A DNA stretch of 59,355 bases, from the NCBI GenBank assembly GCA_964370605.1, contig CAYJJX010000016.1:1-59355 (forward strand), read 5' to 3'. Below, piece by piece: positions 36,104-45,685 of this stretch. Within the stretch, counting starts at the first letter, position 1. Every line of letters begins with the position of its first letter. Both the position numbers and the translations under genes were made by a program. Source of the DNA: CAYJBH01 sp964370605 (GTDB taxonomy: Bacteria > Bacillota > Clostridia > Oscillospirales > Ruminococcaceae). The notes under the pieces are model-generated. The model was given only the letters and a program-made list of their open reading frames with translations. It was not told the origin of the DNA and made no database searches.

Positions 36104-36462
36104 TATCAAAAGAATTGGCAATAGCCTGCGCACAGATTCTGGATAATAAAAAGGCGGGGGACGTGAAGGTGCTCGCCACCGAAAATGTCACGGTGCTCTG
36201 TGACTATATCGTCATCGCAACCGGTAACAGCTCGACACAGGTGCGTTCCCTTGCCGACGAGCTGGAGTTCCAACTGAAAAAGCAGGACGTTACCCCGATG
36301 GGAATCGAGGGCTATGACAGTCGCAACTGGATTTTGCTCGATTATGCAAATGTAATCGTTCACGTTTTCCATCCCGAGGCTCGTGAATTTTATAAACTGG
36401 AAACGCTTTGGGGAGATGCGGCACCGATAGCCGACGAAGAGTGGAGAAAGGAACAAGAATAG
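36100..36462 (+). CDS. rsfS: Ribosomal silencing factor RsfS
   Basis: A 120-residue protein that binds ribosomal protein uL14 and blocks subunit joining in starvation. It shows the family core CDYIVIATGNSSTQVRSLADE, the SRNWILLDYANVIVHVF strand and REFYKLETLWGDA. The start ATG overlaps the LCP stop (ATGA) and has AAGGAGAAGAG upstream. The nadD-yqeK-LCP-rsfS-leuS order is conserved in Firmicutes. Confidence 0.95.
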   Translation: MISKELAIACAQILDNKKAGDVKVLATENVTVLCDYIVIATGNSSTQVRSLADELEFQLKKQDVTPMGIEGYDSRNWILLDYANVIVHVFHPEAREFYKLETLWGDAAPIADEEWRKEQE

Positions 36463-36464
36463 CG

Positions 36465-38867
36465 ATGAGATACGACTTTGGCAACATAGAAAAAAAGTGG
36501 CAGAATTTCTGGGATGAGACAAAACCCTTTGCCGCAAGTAATGATAGCGATAAACCGAAATTTTATACCCTTGTTGAGTTTCCTTACCCCTCCGGTGCGG
36601 GACTGCATGTCGGCCATCCTCGCAGTTATGTGGCACTGGATGCGGTGGCACGCAAAAAGCGCCTTTGCGGTTTCAATGTCCTCTATCCGATGGGCTGGGA
36701 TGCCTTCGGTTTGCCGACCGAAAACTTTGCCATGAAGAACAAGGTGCATCCGGCATCGGTCACCGACAAAAATATAGCTCGTTTCAAAAGTCAGCTGAAG
36801 AGCCTTGGGCTTTCCTTTGATTGGGATCGTGAGGTCAACACCACCGACCCGAACTACTACCGCTGGACTCAGTGGATATTTTTGCAACTTTACAAGCACG
36901 ATCTTGCCTATAAAAAAGAGATGGCGGTCAACTTCTGCACCGGTTGTCGAGTGGTACTCGCAAACGAAGAGGTGGTGGGCGGCGTCTGTGAACGCTGTGC
37001 AAGTCCGGTTGAGCGCAAGGTGAAGAGCCAATGGATGCTCGCAATCACCAAATATGCCGAGCGGCTTGCCGACGATCTGGACAACGTCAATTTTGTTGAT
37101 CGTGTCAAGACACAGCAGCTGAATTGGATCGGCAAAAGTCATGGCGCAGAGGTCGTTTTCGGCACCGATGCCGGCGACGAAATCACGGTATACACAACAA
37201 GACCCGACACACTCTTCGGCGCGACCTATATGGTGCTTGCGCCGGAACATGAATTGGTGCAAAAATGGCGACCACTCCTTAAAAACAACGACGAACTGGA
37301 TGGCTATATCGCCGCCGCCTCGTCCAAGAGTGATTTTGAGCGCACCGAACTTGTCAAGGAAAAGACCGGTGTCAAGCTAGACGGTGTTTCGGCGATAAAT
37401 CCGGTAAACGGTGCAAGCGTGCCGATATTCATCTCGGATTATGTCCTTGCCGGATACGGCACCGGCGCCATCATGGCGGTACCGGGACACGATCAGCGTG
37501 ACTATGAGTTTGCGAAAAAGTTCGATCTTCCCATCGTCGAGGTGGTCTCGGGCGGCGATATCTCGACCGAGGCATTCACCGACTGCGAGAGCGGCACGAT
37601 GGTCAACTCCGATTATCTGAACGGTCTGTCGGTGGAACAGGCAAAAATCGAGGTGGTCAAACGTCTGCAAGACGGCGGCAAGGCGACCGCAAAAACAAAC
37701 TTTAAACTTCGTGACTGGGTATTCTCCCGTCAGCGTTATTGGGGCGAGCCGATTCCGATGGTTTACTGCTCCAAATGTGGCTGGGTACCGCTTCCCGAGA
37801 GCGAACTTCCGTTACTTCTTCCCGATCTTCCCGACTTTGAGCCGGGCGTCGACGGTGAATCACCGCTTGCAAGGCTGACCGACTGGATCGACACCACCTG
37901 TCCGACCTGCGGTGGCAAGGCTACCCGTGAAACCGACACCATGCCACAGTGGGCAGGATCAAGCTGGTATTTTCTTCGCTATCTTGACCCGAATTGCAAC
38001 ACCGCGATCGCTTCGCCCGAGGCGCTGAAATATTGGTTGCCGGTCGACTGGTATAATGGCGGTATGGAACATACCACACTTCACCTTTTGTATAGTCGTT
38101 TTTGGCATAAATTCCTGTTTGATATCGGGGTTGTGCCTTGCGCTGAACCGTATGCAAAGCGGACGAGCCACGGCATGATTCTCGGCGAGGACGGCGAAAA
38201 GATGTCAAAATCACGTGGAAACGTTGTGAATCCGGACGAGATTGTGGAAAACTACGGCGCCGACACCATGCGTCTTTATGAGATGTTTATCGGTGACTTT
38301 GAGAAGACCGCACCGTGGAACTCCTCCTCTATCAAGGGGTGCAAACGCTTTTTAGAGCGTCTTTATTCACTGCTTGACTGTGTGGTAGGTGGAAATGGAT
38401 ATCGAAGTGAACTGGAAACGGTATTTCACCGCACCATCAAAAAGGTGGGTGAAGACATTGAGAATCTAAAGGCAAACACCGCCATTGCGGCAATGATGAG
38501 CCTTTTGAATGAAGTGAATGCGGTCGGTGGTGTTACCAAAGACGAGCTGAAAACCATCATTTTGCTACTCTCCCCATTTGCTCCGCACCTTGCGGAAGAA
38601 ATGTGGCAGGCGGCAGGGTTCGGAACCGGAATTGAGGGCAACGCTTGGCCGAAATACGACGAGGCGAAATGTGTCGAGGAAAGTGTTGAGATTGCGATAC
38701 AGGTGAGCGGCAAGATCAAGGCACGCATCACGGTGGCCACCGCCATAGGCGAGGCAGAGGTTATAGCACTTGCCAAGGCAGTGCCGGAGGTTGCAGAGGC
38801 TATCGACGGCAAAACCATACGCAAAGAACTGTATGTGCCGGGTCGCCTTGTCAACATCGTTGTTTAG
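36465..38867 (+). CDS. leuS: Leucyl-tRNA synthetase
   Basis: A class I aminoacyl-tRNA synthetase of 800 residues, typical of bacterial LeuRS. Visible are the HIGH-equivalent PYPSGAGLHVGH (residues about 42-53), zinc-type cysteines in YCSKCGWV and TCPTCGGK, an editing domain with TTRPDTLFGAT, and the KMSKS motif GEKMSKSRGN. The ATG at 36465 follows GGAGAAAGGA and lies 2 nt after the rsfS stop. The C-terminal domain ends ALYVPGRLVNIVV-like, as usual. Confidence 0.97.
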   Translation: MRYDFGNIEKKWQNFWDETKPFAASNDSDKPKFYTLVEFPYPSGAGLHVGHPRSYVALDAVARKKRLCGFNVLYPMGWDAFGLPTENFAMKNKVHPASVTDKNIARFKSQLKSLGLSFDWDREVNTTDPNYYRWTQWIFLQLYKHDLAYKKEMAVNFCTGCRVVLANEEVVGGVCERCASPVERKVKSQWMLAITKYAERLADDLDNVNFVDRVKTQQLNWIGKSHGAEVVFGTDAGDEITVYTTRPDTLFGATYMVLAPEHELVQKWRPLLKNNDELDGYIAAASSKSDFERTELVKEKTGVKLDGVSAINPVNGASVPIFISDYVLAGYGTGAIMAVPGHDQRDYEFAKKFDLPIVEVVSGGDISTEAFTDCESGTMVNSDYLNGLSVEQAKIEVVKRLQDGGKATAKTNFKLRDWVFSRQRYWGEPIPMVYCSKCGWVPLPESELPLLLPDLPDFEPGVDGESPLARLTDWIDTTCPTCGGKATRETDTMPQWAGSSWYFLRYLDPNCNTAIASPEALKYWLPVDWYNGGMEHTTLHLLYSRFWHKFLFDIGVVPCAEPYAKRTSHGMILGEDGEKMSKSRGNVVNPDEIVENYGADTMRLYEMFIGDFEKTAPWNSSSIKGCKRFLERLYSLLDCVVGGNGYRSELETVFHRTIKKVGEDIENLKANTAIAAMMSLLNEVNAVGGVTKDELKTIILLLSPFAPHLAEEMWQAAGFGTGIEGNAWPKYDEAKCVEESVEIAIQVSGKIKARITVATAIGEAEVIALAKAVPEVAEAIDGKTIRKELYVPGRLVNIVV

Positions 38868-39885
38868 AAAAAAAATCGGTGTCGGATTGCTTGTTGCCGC
38901 CTTATTGCTGTTCGTCGGTTGCAGTACCGAACAACAATATAGACGGAGTATAATTGATCAATTCGACACCGTAACTACCGTCACGGCAGTTGCAAGCGAG
39001 CAAGAGTTTGATGAAATTTTTAACCATGTCAGTGAATTGATTGACAGCTATCACCGACTTTTTGATGCCTACAACGAATATGACGGCGTCGTGAATATTG
39101 CGACACTCAATGAGGTCGCACATGCAGGGCCGGTCGCAGTGTCACAAGAACTGTTTGATTTTTTGTTGTATTCAAAGGAAATGTATGAGCTGACCGACGG
39201 ACACTTAAACATAGCGTTTGGTGCGGTGTTACAACTTTGGCAACAGGCACAGCTGTCAGCTGTCGAGAATCCGGACAATGCAGAGATTCCCTCAATAGAA
39301 GAGTTGAGCGAGGCGTCGAAGCATTGTGATATCAATGATTTGATTCTGAATGCCGAAGAACTCACCGTGTATTTTGCAGACGATAAGTTGCGACTCGATG
39401 TCGGGAGTATCGCCAAAGGCTATACCGCAGGTCTGGTAGCCCATAGCCTATATAATAATGGGTTCGACGACACACTTCTCTCGATGGGTGGAAATATTGT
39501 TGCCGTTGGAAATATCGACAGCAAAAGTTGGACGGCAGGGGTTGAGGATCCACAAGGAAACAGCGAGCCGATAGCAACTTTGACACTGAACGGTGGTGAA
39601 AGTCTTGTGGTGAGCGGCGATTATGTCAGATATTTTACAGTAGACGATATAAACTATGGACATATCATCGACAGTGAAACACTGATGCCGCCCGAATATT
39701 ATAGCTCGGTAGCGGTCATATCAAACGATGCCGCACTCGCCGACGTTTTGTCAACAGCGCTTTTCACCATGCCTTCGCAGGAAGCGATAGCGCTTGTTGA
39801 ACAGCTTCCCTCGGTCGAGGTGATGTTGATAGTAAAAGATATGGAAGCGATAGAAAGTTCCGGTTTCAAAAATCATGTAGTTTAA
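38848..39885 (+). CDS. apbE: FAD:protein FMN transferase, lipoprotein
   Basis: ApbE covalently attaches FMN to threonine of flavoproteins such as Rnf or Nqr subunits outside the membrane. About 345 residues begin with a signal peptide and lipobox FVGC. The domain shows FDTVTTVTAVA, a GAVLQLW segment, LRLDVGSIAKGYTAG (flavin binding) and SMGGNIVAVG, with a metal-binding region around DAALADVLST. The start is a TTG (38848 or 38860) that lies inside the end of leuS, so it is translationally coupled. Confidence 0.92.
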   Translation: MSTSLFRKKIGVGLLVAALLLFVGCSTEQQYRRSIIDQFDTVTTVTAVASEQEFDEIFNHVSELIDSYHRLFDAYNEYDGVVNIATLNEVAHAGPVAVSQELFDFLLYSKEMYELTDGHLNIAFGAVLQLWQQAQLSAVENPDNAEIPSIEELSEASKHCDINDLILNAEELTVYFADDKLRLDVGSIAKGYTAGLVAHSLYNNGFDDTLLSMGGNIVAVGNIDSKSWTAGVEDPQGNSEPIATLTLNGGESLVVSGDYVRYFTVDDINYGHIIDSETLMPPEYYSSVAVISNDAALADVLSTALFTMPSQEAIALVEQLPSVEVMLIVKDMEAIESSGFKNHVV

Positions 39886-39996
39886 TCGGTGTTGACCGAT
39901 TTTGGTAAAGACCTGCGTCCTCTAGTGAGCAATAATGAGTTGTTGCTACTTCTTGATGGAGTATGGCAAAATATTGCGAAAGGAATGGTAATAGAA

Positions 39997-40533
39997 ATGG
40001 AAAAAATTCTAAGGTCGATTGTCAAGATTGACAAAAAGATCATCTACTGGGTACAGCGTCATCGAAACAAGGTATTGGATGCATTTTTTGTTTTTGTTAC
40101 CCATCTTGGGGATAACGGATTCGTTTGGTTATGGTTTGCGGTATATTTTATCTTGGCACAGGACAACTATACCGGTGAAACCATGATAACAGGTCTTGCA
40201 TTCTCCACCATATTTTGCCTTGTGTTCCTAAAACGTATAGCCAAAAGAAAGCGCCCCTGCGATCATGATTTGACACATCTGACCATACGGCGCCCGTCGG
40301 GACATTCTTTTCCGTCGGCACACACCTCTGCCGCATTTGCGGTGGCAGGAGTTATTTATTTAACTGCCGATCCGATATTTTCAATCATAGCGATCACACT
40401 TGCATCGTTGATAGCGTTTTCGAGGATTTATCTTTTCGTTCACTATCCGAGCGATGTCATCGCCGGAGTAATAATGGGTGTTAGTTTTGCCACCCTTGCC
40501 GTGACCGCGGTGACAAGGATTGTGGCGATATAA
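39997..40533 (+). CDS. PAP2-family membrane phosphatase
   Basis: A small phosphatase of 178 residues, likely undecaprenyl-pyrophosphate or lipid phosphatase. Motifs are KRIAKRKRPC (C1), PSGHSFPSAHT (C2) and SRIYLFVHYPSDV (C3), between about five membrane segments. The ATG at 39997 is 13 nt after AAAGGA; an ATG at 39985 overlaps that site and is unlikely. It is the last gene of the nadD-leuS-apbE run. An inverted-repeat element begins right at its stop codon. Confidence 0.9.
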   Translation: MEKILRSIVKIDKKIIYWVQRHRNKVLDAFFVFVTHLGDNGFVWLWFAVYFILAQDNYTGETMITGLAFSTIFCLVFLKRIAKRKRPCDHDLTHLTIRRPSGHSFPSAHTSAAFAVAGVIYLTADPIFSIIAITLASLIAFSRIYLFVHYPSDVIAGVIMGVSFATLAVTAVTRIVAI

Positions 40534-40576
40534 GGCTAAAGGTGAAAGGTGAAGGGCTATGGTGTGGCTGTGGCAC
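40534..40576 (+). repeat. Left arm of an imperfect inverted repeat flanking the 40608 gene
   Basis: This segment begins at the base after the PAP2 stop codon. Bases 40549-40576 match the complement of 41168-41195 at 24 of 28 positions. Further outward, GGCTAAAGGTGAA resembles the complement of the outer part of the right arm at 10 of 13 positions. Confidence 0.7.
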
Positions 40577-40607
40577 AGGGTGTTTGTATAATGAATGGGA
40601 GAATAAT

Positions 40608-41153
40608 GTGTTATCTAAAATTGAATTTGAAAACGCAAGGGTAGATTGTGCAATTAAGCAGAAAAAAGGCTTGCATTTTATTTTGGCATCTATATTGATT
40701 TGGACTATGGTCTTGGTAGTACAATTATTGGATGTACCGATACTTACAAAAAACCTGTTTGTATTTTGTTGCACAGCTCCTTTGTTGCCACTTGCTTTTA
40801 TTATCTCAAAAATTATAAAAGTTGATTTTCAAAACAAAGAAAACCCACTAACTAACTTAGGGATAATATTTTCAATCAATCAAATGTTGTATCTCTTAAT
40901 AGCAATGTGGATTTACAACGCTATGCCGAATAATATGTTGATGATTATTGCAATGATTTTCGGGGCACATCTAATGCCTTATGGTTGGTTATATAAATCA
41001 AAAACATATTTCGTACTTTCTGTGTTCATTCCAATAGCAGCTTTAATAGTCGGACTGAATTTTGAGGTGTATGTTTTAGCAATTTTTATGATAGTAGTAG
41101 AGGTAGTGTTCAGTGTATGTTTGGTGGTTGAAAATAAATTGCTACCTAAGTAA
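40608..41153 (+). CDS. Small membrane protein (DUF7010-like), likely acquired
   Basis: A 181-residue protein with about six hydrophobic segments and a short charged N-terminus (SKIEFENARVDCAIKQKK). The sequence recalls DUF7010-type hypothetical membrane proteins; no function is known. The GTG start at 40608 follows GGGAG by 6 nt. It is more AT-rich than its neighbours (many AAA, ATT and TTA codons) and is enclosed by inverted repeats, which points to horizontal arrival. Confidence 0.75.
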   Translation: MLSKIEFENARVDCAIKQKKGLHFILASILIWTMVLVVQLLDVPILTKNLFVFCCTAPLLPLAFIISKIIKVDFQNKENPLTNLGIIFSINQMLYLLIAMWIYNAMPNNMLMIIAMIFGAHLMPYGWLYKSKTYFVLSVFIPIAALIVGLNFEVYVLAIFMIVVEVVFSVCLVVENKLLPK

Positions 41154-41167
41154 AATGAGCATACCAT

Positions 41168-41217
41168 GTGGCACAGCTGCACCATAGTCCTTCACCCGTA
41201 CCCTTCCACCATTAGCT
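41168..41217 (-). repeat. Right arm of the inverted repeat flanking the 40608 gene
   Basis: The inner part (41168-41195) pairs with 40549-40576 at 24 of 28 positions, and the outer part ends ATTAGCT, matching the outer end of the left arm. A small hairpin (TAATCTT with AAGATTA) follows right outside at 41218-41240. Confidence 0.7.
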
Positions 41218-41254
41218 AATCTTCGCACAGCAAAGATTATTGTATCCCCTACAT

Positions 41255-41297
41255 AAATAACAGGCTGTCACTTCAATGAGGTGTCAGCCTGTTATTT
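41255..41297. terminator. Strong bidirectional terminator
   Basis: AAATAACAGGCTG (41255-41267) pairs perfectly with 41285-41297, and an inner CAC/GTG stem extends it. Both ends are AT-rich (TTATTT), so it can end transcripts from the gene to the left and the GGDEF/EAL gene to the right. Confidence 0.8.
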
Positions 41298-41327
41298 GTA
41301 ATTGGTGCATTTAAAACGATAGCCGCA

Positions 41328-43541
41328 CTACCATTCCAACTTTTGGAATTCATCGATCGGCATCGGCTTTGTATAGAAGTAGCCCTGCGCCGCTTCGCAA
41401 TCCATTTCTTTGAGCAGGTCGATTTGTTCTTGATGCTCTACGCCCTCCGCAACGGTATACATATTGAGGCTATGGGCGAGACCGATGACGCTCTCGACAA
41501 CGATTCTGCTACGCTTACTGTCATTGGAATTGACAAAGAAGCTGCGGTCAATTTTCAAGGTGTCGACCTTGAAGTTTTTAAGCATTCCGAGGGAAGAATA
41601 GCCGGACCCGAAGTCATCGATAGATATTGCAAAATCTTTATCGTGCAGGTTTTTAAGGACGGCTTCAAGCTCACTCTCCCTTTCTGTCAGCATCGTTTCG
41701 GTCAGTTCAATTTCGATATATTTATGCGGAACACTGTGGCTGTCGGCTATCTCAACAACTTCGTTGACAAAGTTATCGTTGTTGAGGTGCAACCTTGAAA
41801 AGTTGACCGAGATGGGGAGCAGGGGTCTGCCGGAGGATTGCCATTCCTTCAATAGTTTGCAGACCTGCGAGAGCATGTATTTATCCAGCTCTACAATGAA
41901 CCCGTTTGATTCGAAGAGTGGGATGAATTCATTCGGGAAGATCATGTTGTTGTCCGGCTCAATCCAACGAACGAGCGCTTCTGCGCCAACGATTTTTCCC
42001 GATTTTATATTATGTTTAGGCTGCAAGAAAACCTTGAAATCGTGATTCGCAAGAGCCGCCTCCATCTTGTTTGTGATGGTGGTAACCGCCATCAGTTTCT
42101 GCTTGTAACTTTCGTCGTAGTCGATGAAAAGAGCAGCGCCGTCCTCCTTGGTGAGGGTATGGGCGAGGTTGACACGATTAACAATTTCGTCGATATCGGT
42201 TTCTCCGACCGGTATGATATATCGGCCGTATCTAAACGATAGCTGATGGCGATCTATTCCCATGCCGTGGAGCAATTCTTTGAACATGTTCTCGAAATTG
42301 ACTCTCGTGTCTTTAAAGTCGGTGAAAAGCGAAGCTCTCGCAAAGAACATGAATTCGTCCACGCCGACGCGGGCATGGATAAATGTGCTGTCGGTAACTG
42401 TTCTGCTGACCAAAGTTACCTTTTTGAGTACCGAATTTCCGACCGCAAAAGAAAACATTTCGTTGATTGCTTTGAAATTCACGAAGTCGAACTTCACAAT
42501 AACGAATTCGGTATTCGGTTGTTGAGTGAGAAAGTTTTGTGCTTCTATTTTCAGTTTGGTCAGGTTATAAAGACCGGTCAGCTCATCATAGTAGGCGAGT
42601 TTTTCCACCGTTTTGAGATTCTGACGCTCCATGAAAAGTATATATAATAGCAGAACAGCAAAGCAGAAAACCATGACAGAAGACACGATGAACATGCTCA
42701 AAAATATTCCATCGATCTCGTCGCTGACAACCTCGATAGGTATCAGTGTCAGTATTGACCAATTGTTGAAACCGACGGGACGATAGTCTGCAAGTTTTGT
42801 GTTGTCGTCGTAAGTGTATTCGATTGATCCCGGTAAGCCTTCATAGACGTCGGACAAAACTTCTTCGGCAGAGCGCTCATTTGCGATGGCAACTGTGTTA
42901 AAAATATTGTAGAGGTCTGCGCCTATTCCATACAGCTCTTCCGACTCCAACATTACAATGCCATCTCGGTTGACCACTGCGGTATAACTCTCACCGCCAA
43001 AGGCATCACTCAAGAATCCTTGAAGGAACTCTGTGCTGTATTCTGAAGCAAGCACACCGACTATTTCTCCTTCCAGAAAAACCGGGACTGCGGCAGTCAA
43101 GACAATATCATCTGACACGGCGGATTTTGACGGTTCAGAGAGCACAAAATTTCCCTGCATAGCAGATTCGAAATAGGGCTCATTCGCGATATTGACTATG
43201 GTGCGATCGGCAAGTACGCCGACGCCGTTATAATCGGTTATAATTAAGGTGTCGATACCGCTATGGCGTTGCACAACGTCAAGATACTCAACAATTCCAT
43301 CCTCGTTATAGCCGATCAGCGTCAAAGCTTCTGATGTGTTTTCCAGAATTTGTTGTTCTTTTTCAAGCTGTGCTTGAAAAATTAACTGTTGCTGTGACGA
43401 AATCTCGCTGAGAGTAGCCTTTGTGGAGTCTTCCAATCTCAACGTGACACCGTAGTTGAACATACCAAGACTTACTAAGATTAATATAAGCAAAAAAAGT
43501 ATGACCGAAACAGTTAATATTATTCTTTTTGTTTTTTTCAT
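41328..43541 (-). CDS. Membrane sensor c-di-GMP phosphodiesterase with degenerate GGDEF and EAL
   Basis: 737 residues: membrane helix (about 8-28), an extracytoplasmic dCache-like sensor (about 35-280), a second helix (about 285-307), GGDEF domain (315-470) and EAL domain (480-735). The GGDEF signature is GVDEF, so diguanylate cyclase activity is doubtful. The EAL domain keeps EALVRW, ELTETML, DDFGSGYSSL, KIDRSF and AEGVE, the metal and catalytic residues. It probably hydrolyses c-di-GMP under control of an external signal, affecting motility or biofilm. The flagellin at 1.7 kb is a possible output. Confidence 0.92.
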   Translation of the reverse strand: MKKTKRIILTVSVILFLLILILVSLGMFNYGVTLRLEDSTKATLSEISSQQQLIFQAQLEKEQQILENTSEALTLIGYNEDGIVEYLDVVQRHSGIDTLIITDYNGVGVLADRTIVNIANEPYFESAMQGNFVLSEPSKSAVSDDIVLTAAVPVFLEGEIVGVLASEYSTEFLQGFLSDAFGGESYTAVVNRDGIVMLESEELYGIGADLYNIFNTVAIANERSAEEVLSDVYEGLPGSIEYTYDDNTKLADYRPVGFNNWSILTLIPIEVVSDEIDGIFLSMFIVSSVMVFCFAVLLLYILFMERQNLKTVEKLAYYDELTGLYNLTKLKIEAQNFLTQQPNTEFVIVKFDFVNFKAINEMFSFAVGNSVLKKVTLVSRTVTDSTFIHARVGVDEFMFFARASLFTDFKDTRVNFENMFKELLHGMGIDRHQLSFRYGRYIIPVGETDIDEIVNRVNLAHTLTKEDGAALFIDYDESYKQKLMAVTTITNKMEAALANHDFKVFLQPKHNIKSGKIVGAEALVRWIEPDNNMIFPNEFIPLFESNGFIVELDKYMLSQVCKLLKEWQSSGRPLLPISVNFSRLHLNNDNFVNEVVEIADSHSVPHKYIEIELTETMLTERESELEAVLKNLHDKDFAISIDDFGSGYSSLGMLKNFKVDTLKIDRSFFVNSNDSKRSRIVVESVIGLAHSLNMYTVAEGVEHQEQIDLLKEMDCEAAQGYFYTKPMPIDEFQKLEW

Positions 43542-43567
43542 AATTCCTCTTAGTTACAATTAGATAT

Positions 43568-43596
43568 ATTTTACCATATCTTATGAGTGAATGCAA
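43568..43596 (-). promoter_or_regulatory. Promoter for the GGDEF/EAL gene
   Basis: On the minus strand TTGCAT (43596-43591), a 17-nt spacer and TAAAAT (43573-43568) with an extended TG, about 27 nt before the start codon. Confidence 0.6.
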
Positions 43597-43663
43597 GTTT
43601 TTTGATCATCGTTAGCATCGATGTTTCGCATTTATACCTGTCGGCAAACGACACAAAGTTTTC

Positions 43664-43692
43664 TTGCTTTAAATGATGAAGCGTGGTATAAT
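43664..43692 (+). promoter_or_regulatory. Promoter for the YfhO operon
   Basis: TTGCTT (43664-43669), a 17-nt spacer and TATAAT (43687-43692), 34 nt before the first start codon. Confidence 0.55.
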
Positions 43693-43726
43693 TTATTTCA
43701 TATAGCATATTTTACAGCTAGGGATT

Positions 43727-45685
43727 ATGGAGATACTTTACACACTTATCAGCTTTGCAGCACTATGTGTTTATAGCTTGTTTATCGGCTCGACCCTAAA
43801 GGTGCAAAGTTCACTGACACCATTGATTGCGGTTAGTCTTTCGATGGTTTGGTTTGTGCTGTTTGGAATGTTCGGATTGTTGGTGATCGGTGGATATGTT
43901 TATTTTGTCGGATCTGCTGTTATTGCCTTGTTGTTATTATTAAAAAAGATTCCGATTTCCGGTATTTCCCTTTGGTTTGGCGGCTTTATGGCGATCGGCG
44001 CGTTGATGATCGTGTTTTTTGGTGTACGCGAGCCACTTTTGAATTCATGGGACGAATTCAGCTTCTGGGGAACTGCGGTGAAACTGTCAAAATTGACCGG
44101 TGAACTGCCGCTGACTGCCGAGATAGGTTGGCCTTGGGTGACCTCTCAAAAGGCAGGTCTGATAGTTTTGGGATATCTGTTTGAATTTTTCGGCGAGTAC
44201 AAACAGTGGAGGATATTTATAGGGTTAAATGTGCTGGCAATGGCGGTGTTTTCAGCCTTTCTCACATTGTTCAAAGAGAAGATGAAAGCGATAGGAGTTC
44301 TGCTACTCGGGATACTTTTTCTTACCCCATATATTTTTACCATATACCGTGAACAGCCGGAGCCGAGCAATGTTTACATGAATGCACACTCCGACATACC
44401 GATGGCATGGTTGTTTTGCGGGCTTTTGGTTCTGTATTATGTTCTTGCACATCAAAAACGATCGCTTTGGCCCCTTGTTCCGGTCATGGCGGCACTTGTT
44501 ATGACACGTGACACGGCGCTGACCTTTGCGCTTATCACATGGGGGATAATAGCGGTTGACCTGCTCTTCATTAACAAAGAGGTTTTCTTTTTAAAATTGA
44601 GTGGGATTCGTGCAAAAATACTGCACATAGCCGTGCTGCTTGCGACTATACTCGGCTGTTTTTTCGGATGGTCACGGTACATTGCGAATGCCACAGGCGT
44701 CGACCCGGTCGGCAATGTCGGCGGCACCGAGGAACTCGGTATGAGCGCATTGTTGTTGGAAGGTTTGATGCAACTGTTTGGCATCGGAAGAACCGAGAAG
44801 TTTGATACCATCATGTCCGGTATGGTCGATGCTTTTTTCAACCTGCCGCTCACTATGATTGGTACAGGATTTATGGCTACGATATTTATACTTGCCCTAC
44901 TCGTGGTGGCTATAATATCAACCGACGATAAAATACATCGCCATCGTTGCATATCCTTTTCGATCCTTTCAACACTCGGACTTGTCGCATACAATATTTT
45001 TCTCGGCTTCACCTTTGTATTTGTGTTTCGAGACGAGGTGAGCGACGGGTTGATAGGATATGAGCGATACGTTTATCCCTACTATACCGCGTGGTTTGCA
45101 GTGTCGATTTTCCTGTTGGCATTGAGTGTTGCGAGTAGCTCAAAGCGGTTTTTCTTGCTGACACGTCTTGCTTTGGTCGCGGTGCTCGCGGTGTTTTGTG
45201 TAAGATATTTTCAGCATGTTCCACCCGGCATGAGCTTTGTTGACTATCATGACGGATATCTCTATGAGCGTGAAAAGCTGGTCGAGACCGCCGAAGATGT
45301 TGTCGAGACGCTCGGGGCAGAAGAGGATGGGAATATTTTCTTTGTCAGTCAGGGAGATAACGGCAACCGCTGGTTTCAATATTCCGGAGATTTGCTTCCA
45401 CTTCAGCTGGAGTACAGCTTTGGTGGAGGAACCATGTCACTACCCGCTACGGCAGATCCCGAAAATCCGTACAACTATGAACTTTCACCCTCTGAATTCA
45501 CCGAATATTTGATCGAAAACGAGTGTGAATATGTGTTTGTTGAGCGCAGTGATGCCGGCTTTGTCAGTGGATATTCCGAGCTGTTCAGCGACGGACTTTC
45601 CCTTAGCTCGCAAGGTGCCTCGGTGCTTTATCGCGTGTCGAGCGAGAGTCCGATACTGCAGTTGATCGGGGAGGTGGGAAAATGA
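43727..45685 (+). CDS. Large polytopic membrane protein, glycosyltransferase-like
   Basis: 652 residues with about 11-12 hydrophobic segments followed by an extracytoplasmic C-terminal domain (about 500-652). The first long outer loop contains SWDEFSFW and GELPLTAEIGWPW, an acidic/aromatic arrangement like GT-C lipid-sugar transferases; a second loop has GNVGGTEEL. The start ATG follows AGGG. It overlaps the next gene by 4 nt and shares the operon with YfhO, so a role in decorating a wall polymer is plausible. The exact family is not recognised. Confidence 0.75.
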   Translation: MEILYTLISFAALCVYSLFIGSTLKVQSSLTPLIAVSLSMVWFVLFGMFGLLVIGGYVYFVGSAVIALLLLLKKIPISGISLWFGGFMAIGALMIVFFGVREPLLNSWDEFSFWGTAVKLSKLTGELPLTAEIGWPWVTSQKAGLIVLGYLFEFFGEYKQWRIFIGLNVLAMAVFSAFLTLFKEKMKAIGVLLLGILFLTPYIFTIYREQPEPSNVYMNAHSDIPMAWLFCGLLVLYYVLAHQKRSLWPLVPVMAALVMTRDTALTFALITWGIIAVDLLFINKEVFFLKLSGIRAKILHIAVLLATILGCFFGWSRYIANATGVDPVGNVGGTEELGMSALLLEGLMQLFGIGRTEKFDTIMSGMVDAFFNLPLTMIGTGFMATIFILALLVVAIISTDDKIHRHRCISFSILSTLGLVAYNIFLGFTFVFVFRDEVSDGLIGYERYVYPYYTAWFAVSIFLLALSVASSSKRFFLLTRLALVAVLAVFCVRYFQHVPPGMSFVDYHDGYLYEREKLVETAEDVVETLGAEEDGNIFFVSQGDNGNRWFQYSGDLLPLQLEYSFGGGTMSLPATADPENPYNYELSPSEFTEYLIENECEYVFVERSDAGFVSGYSELFSDGLSLSSQGASVLYRVSSESPILQLIGEVGK

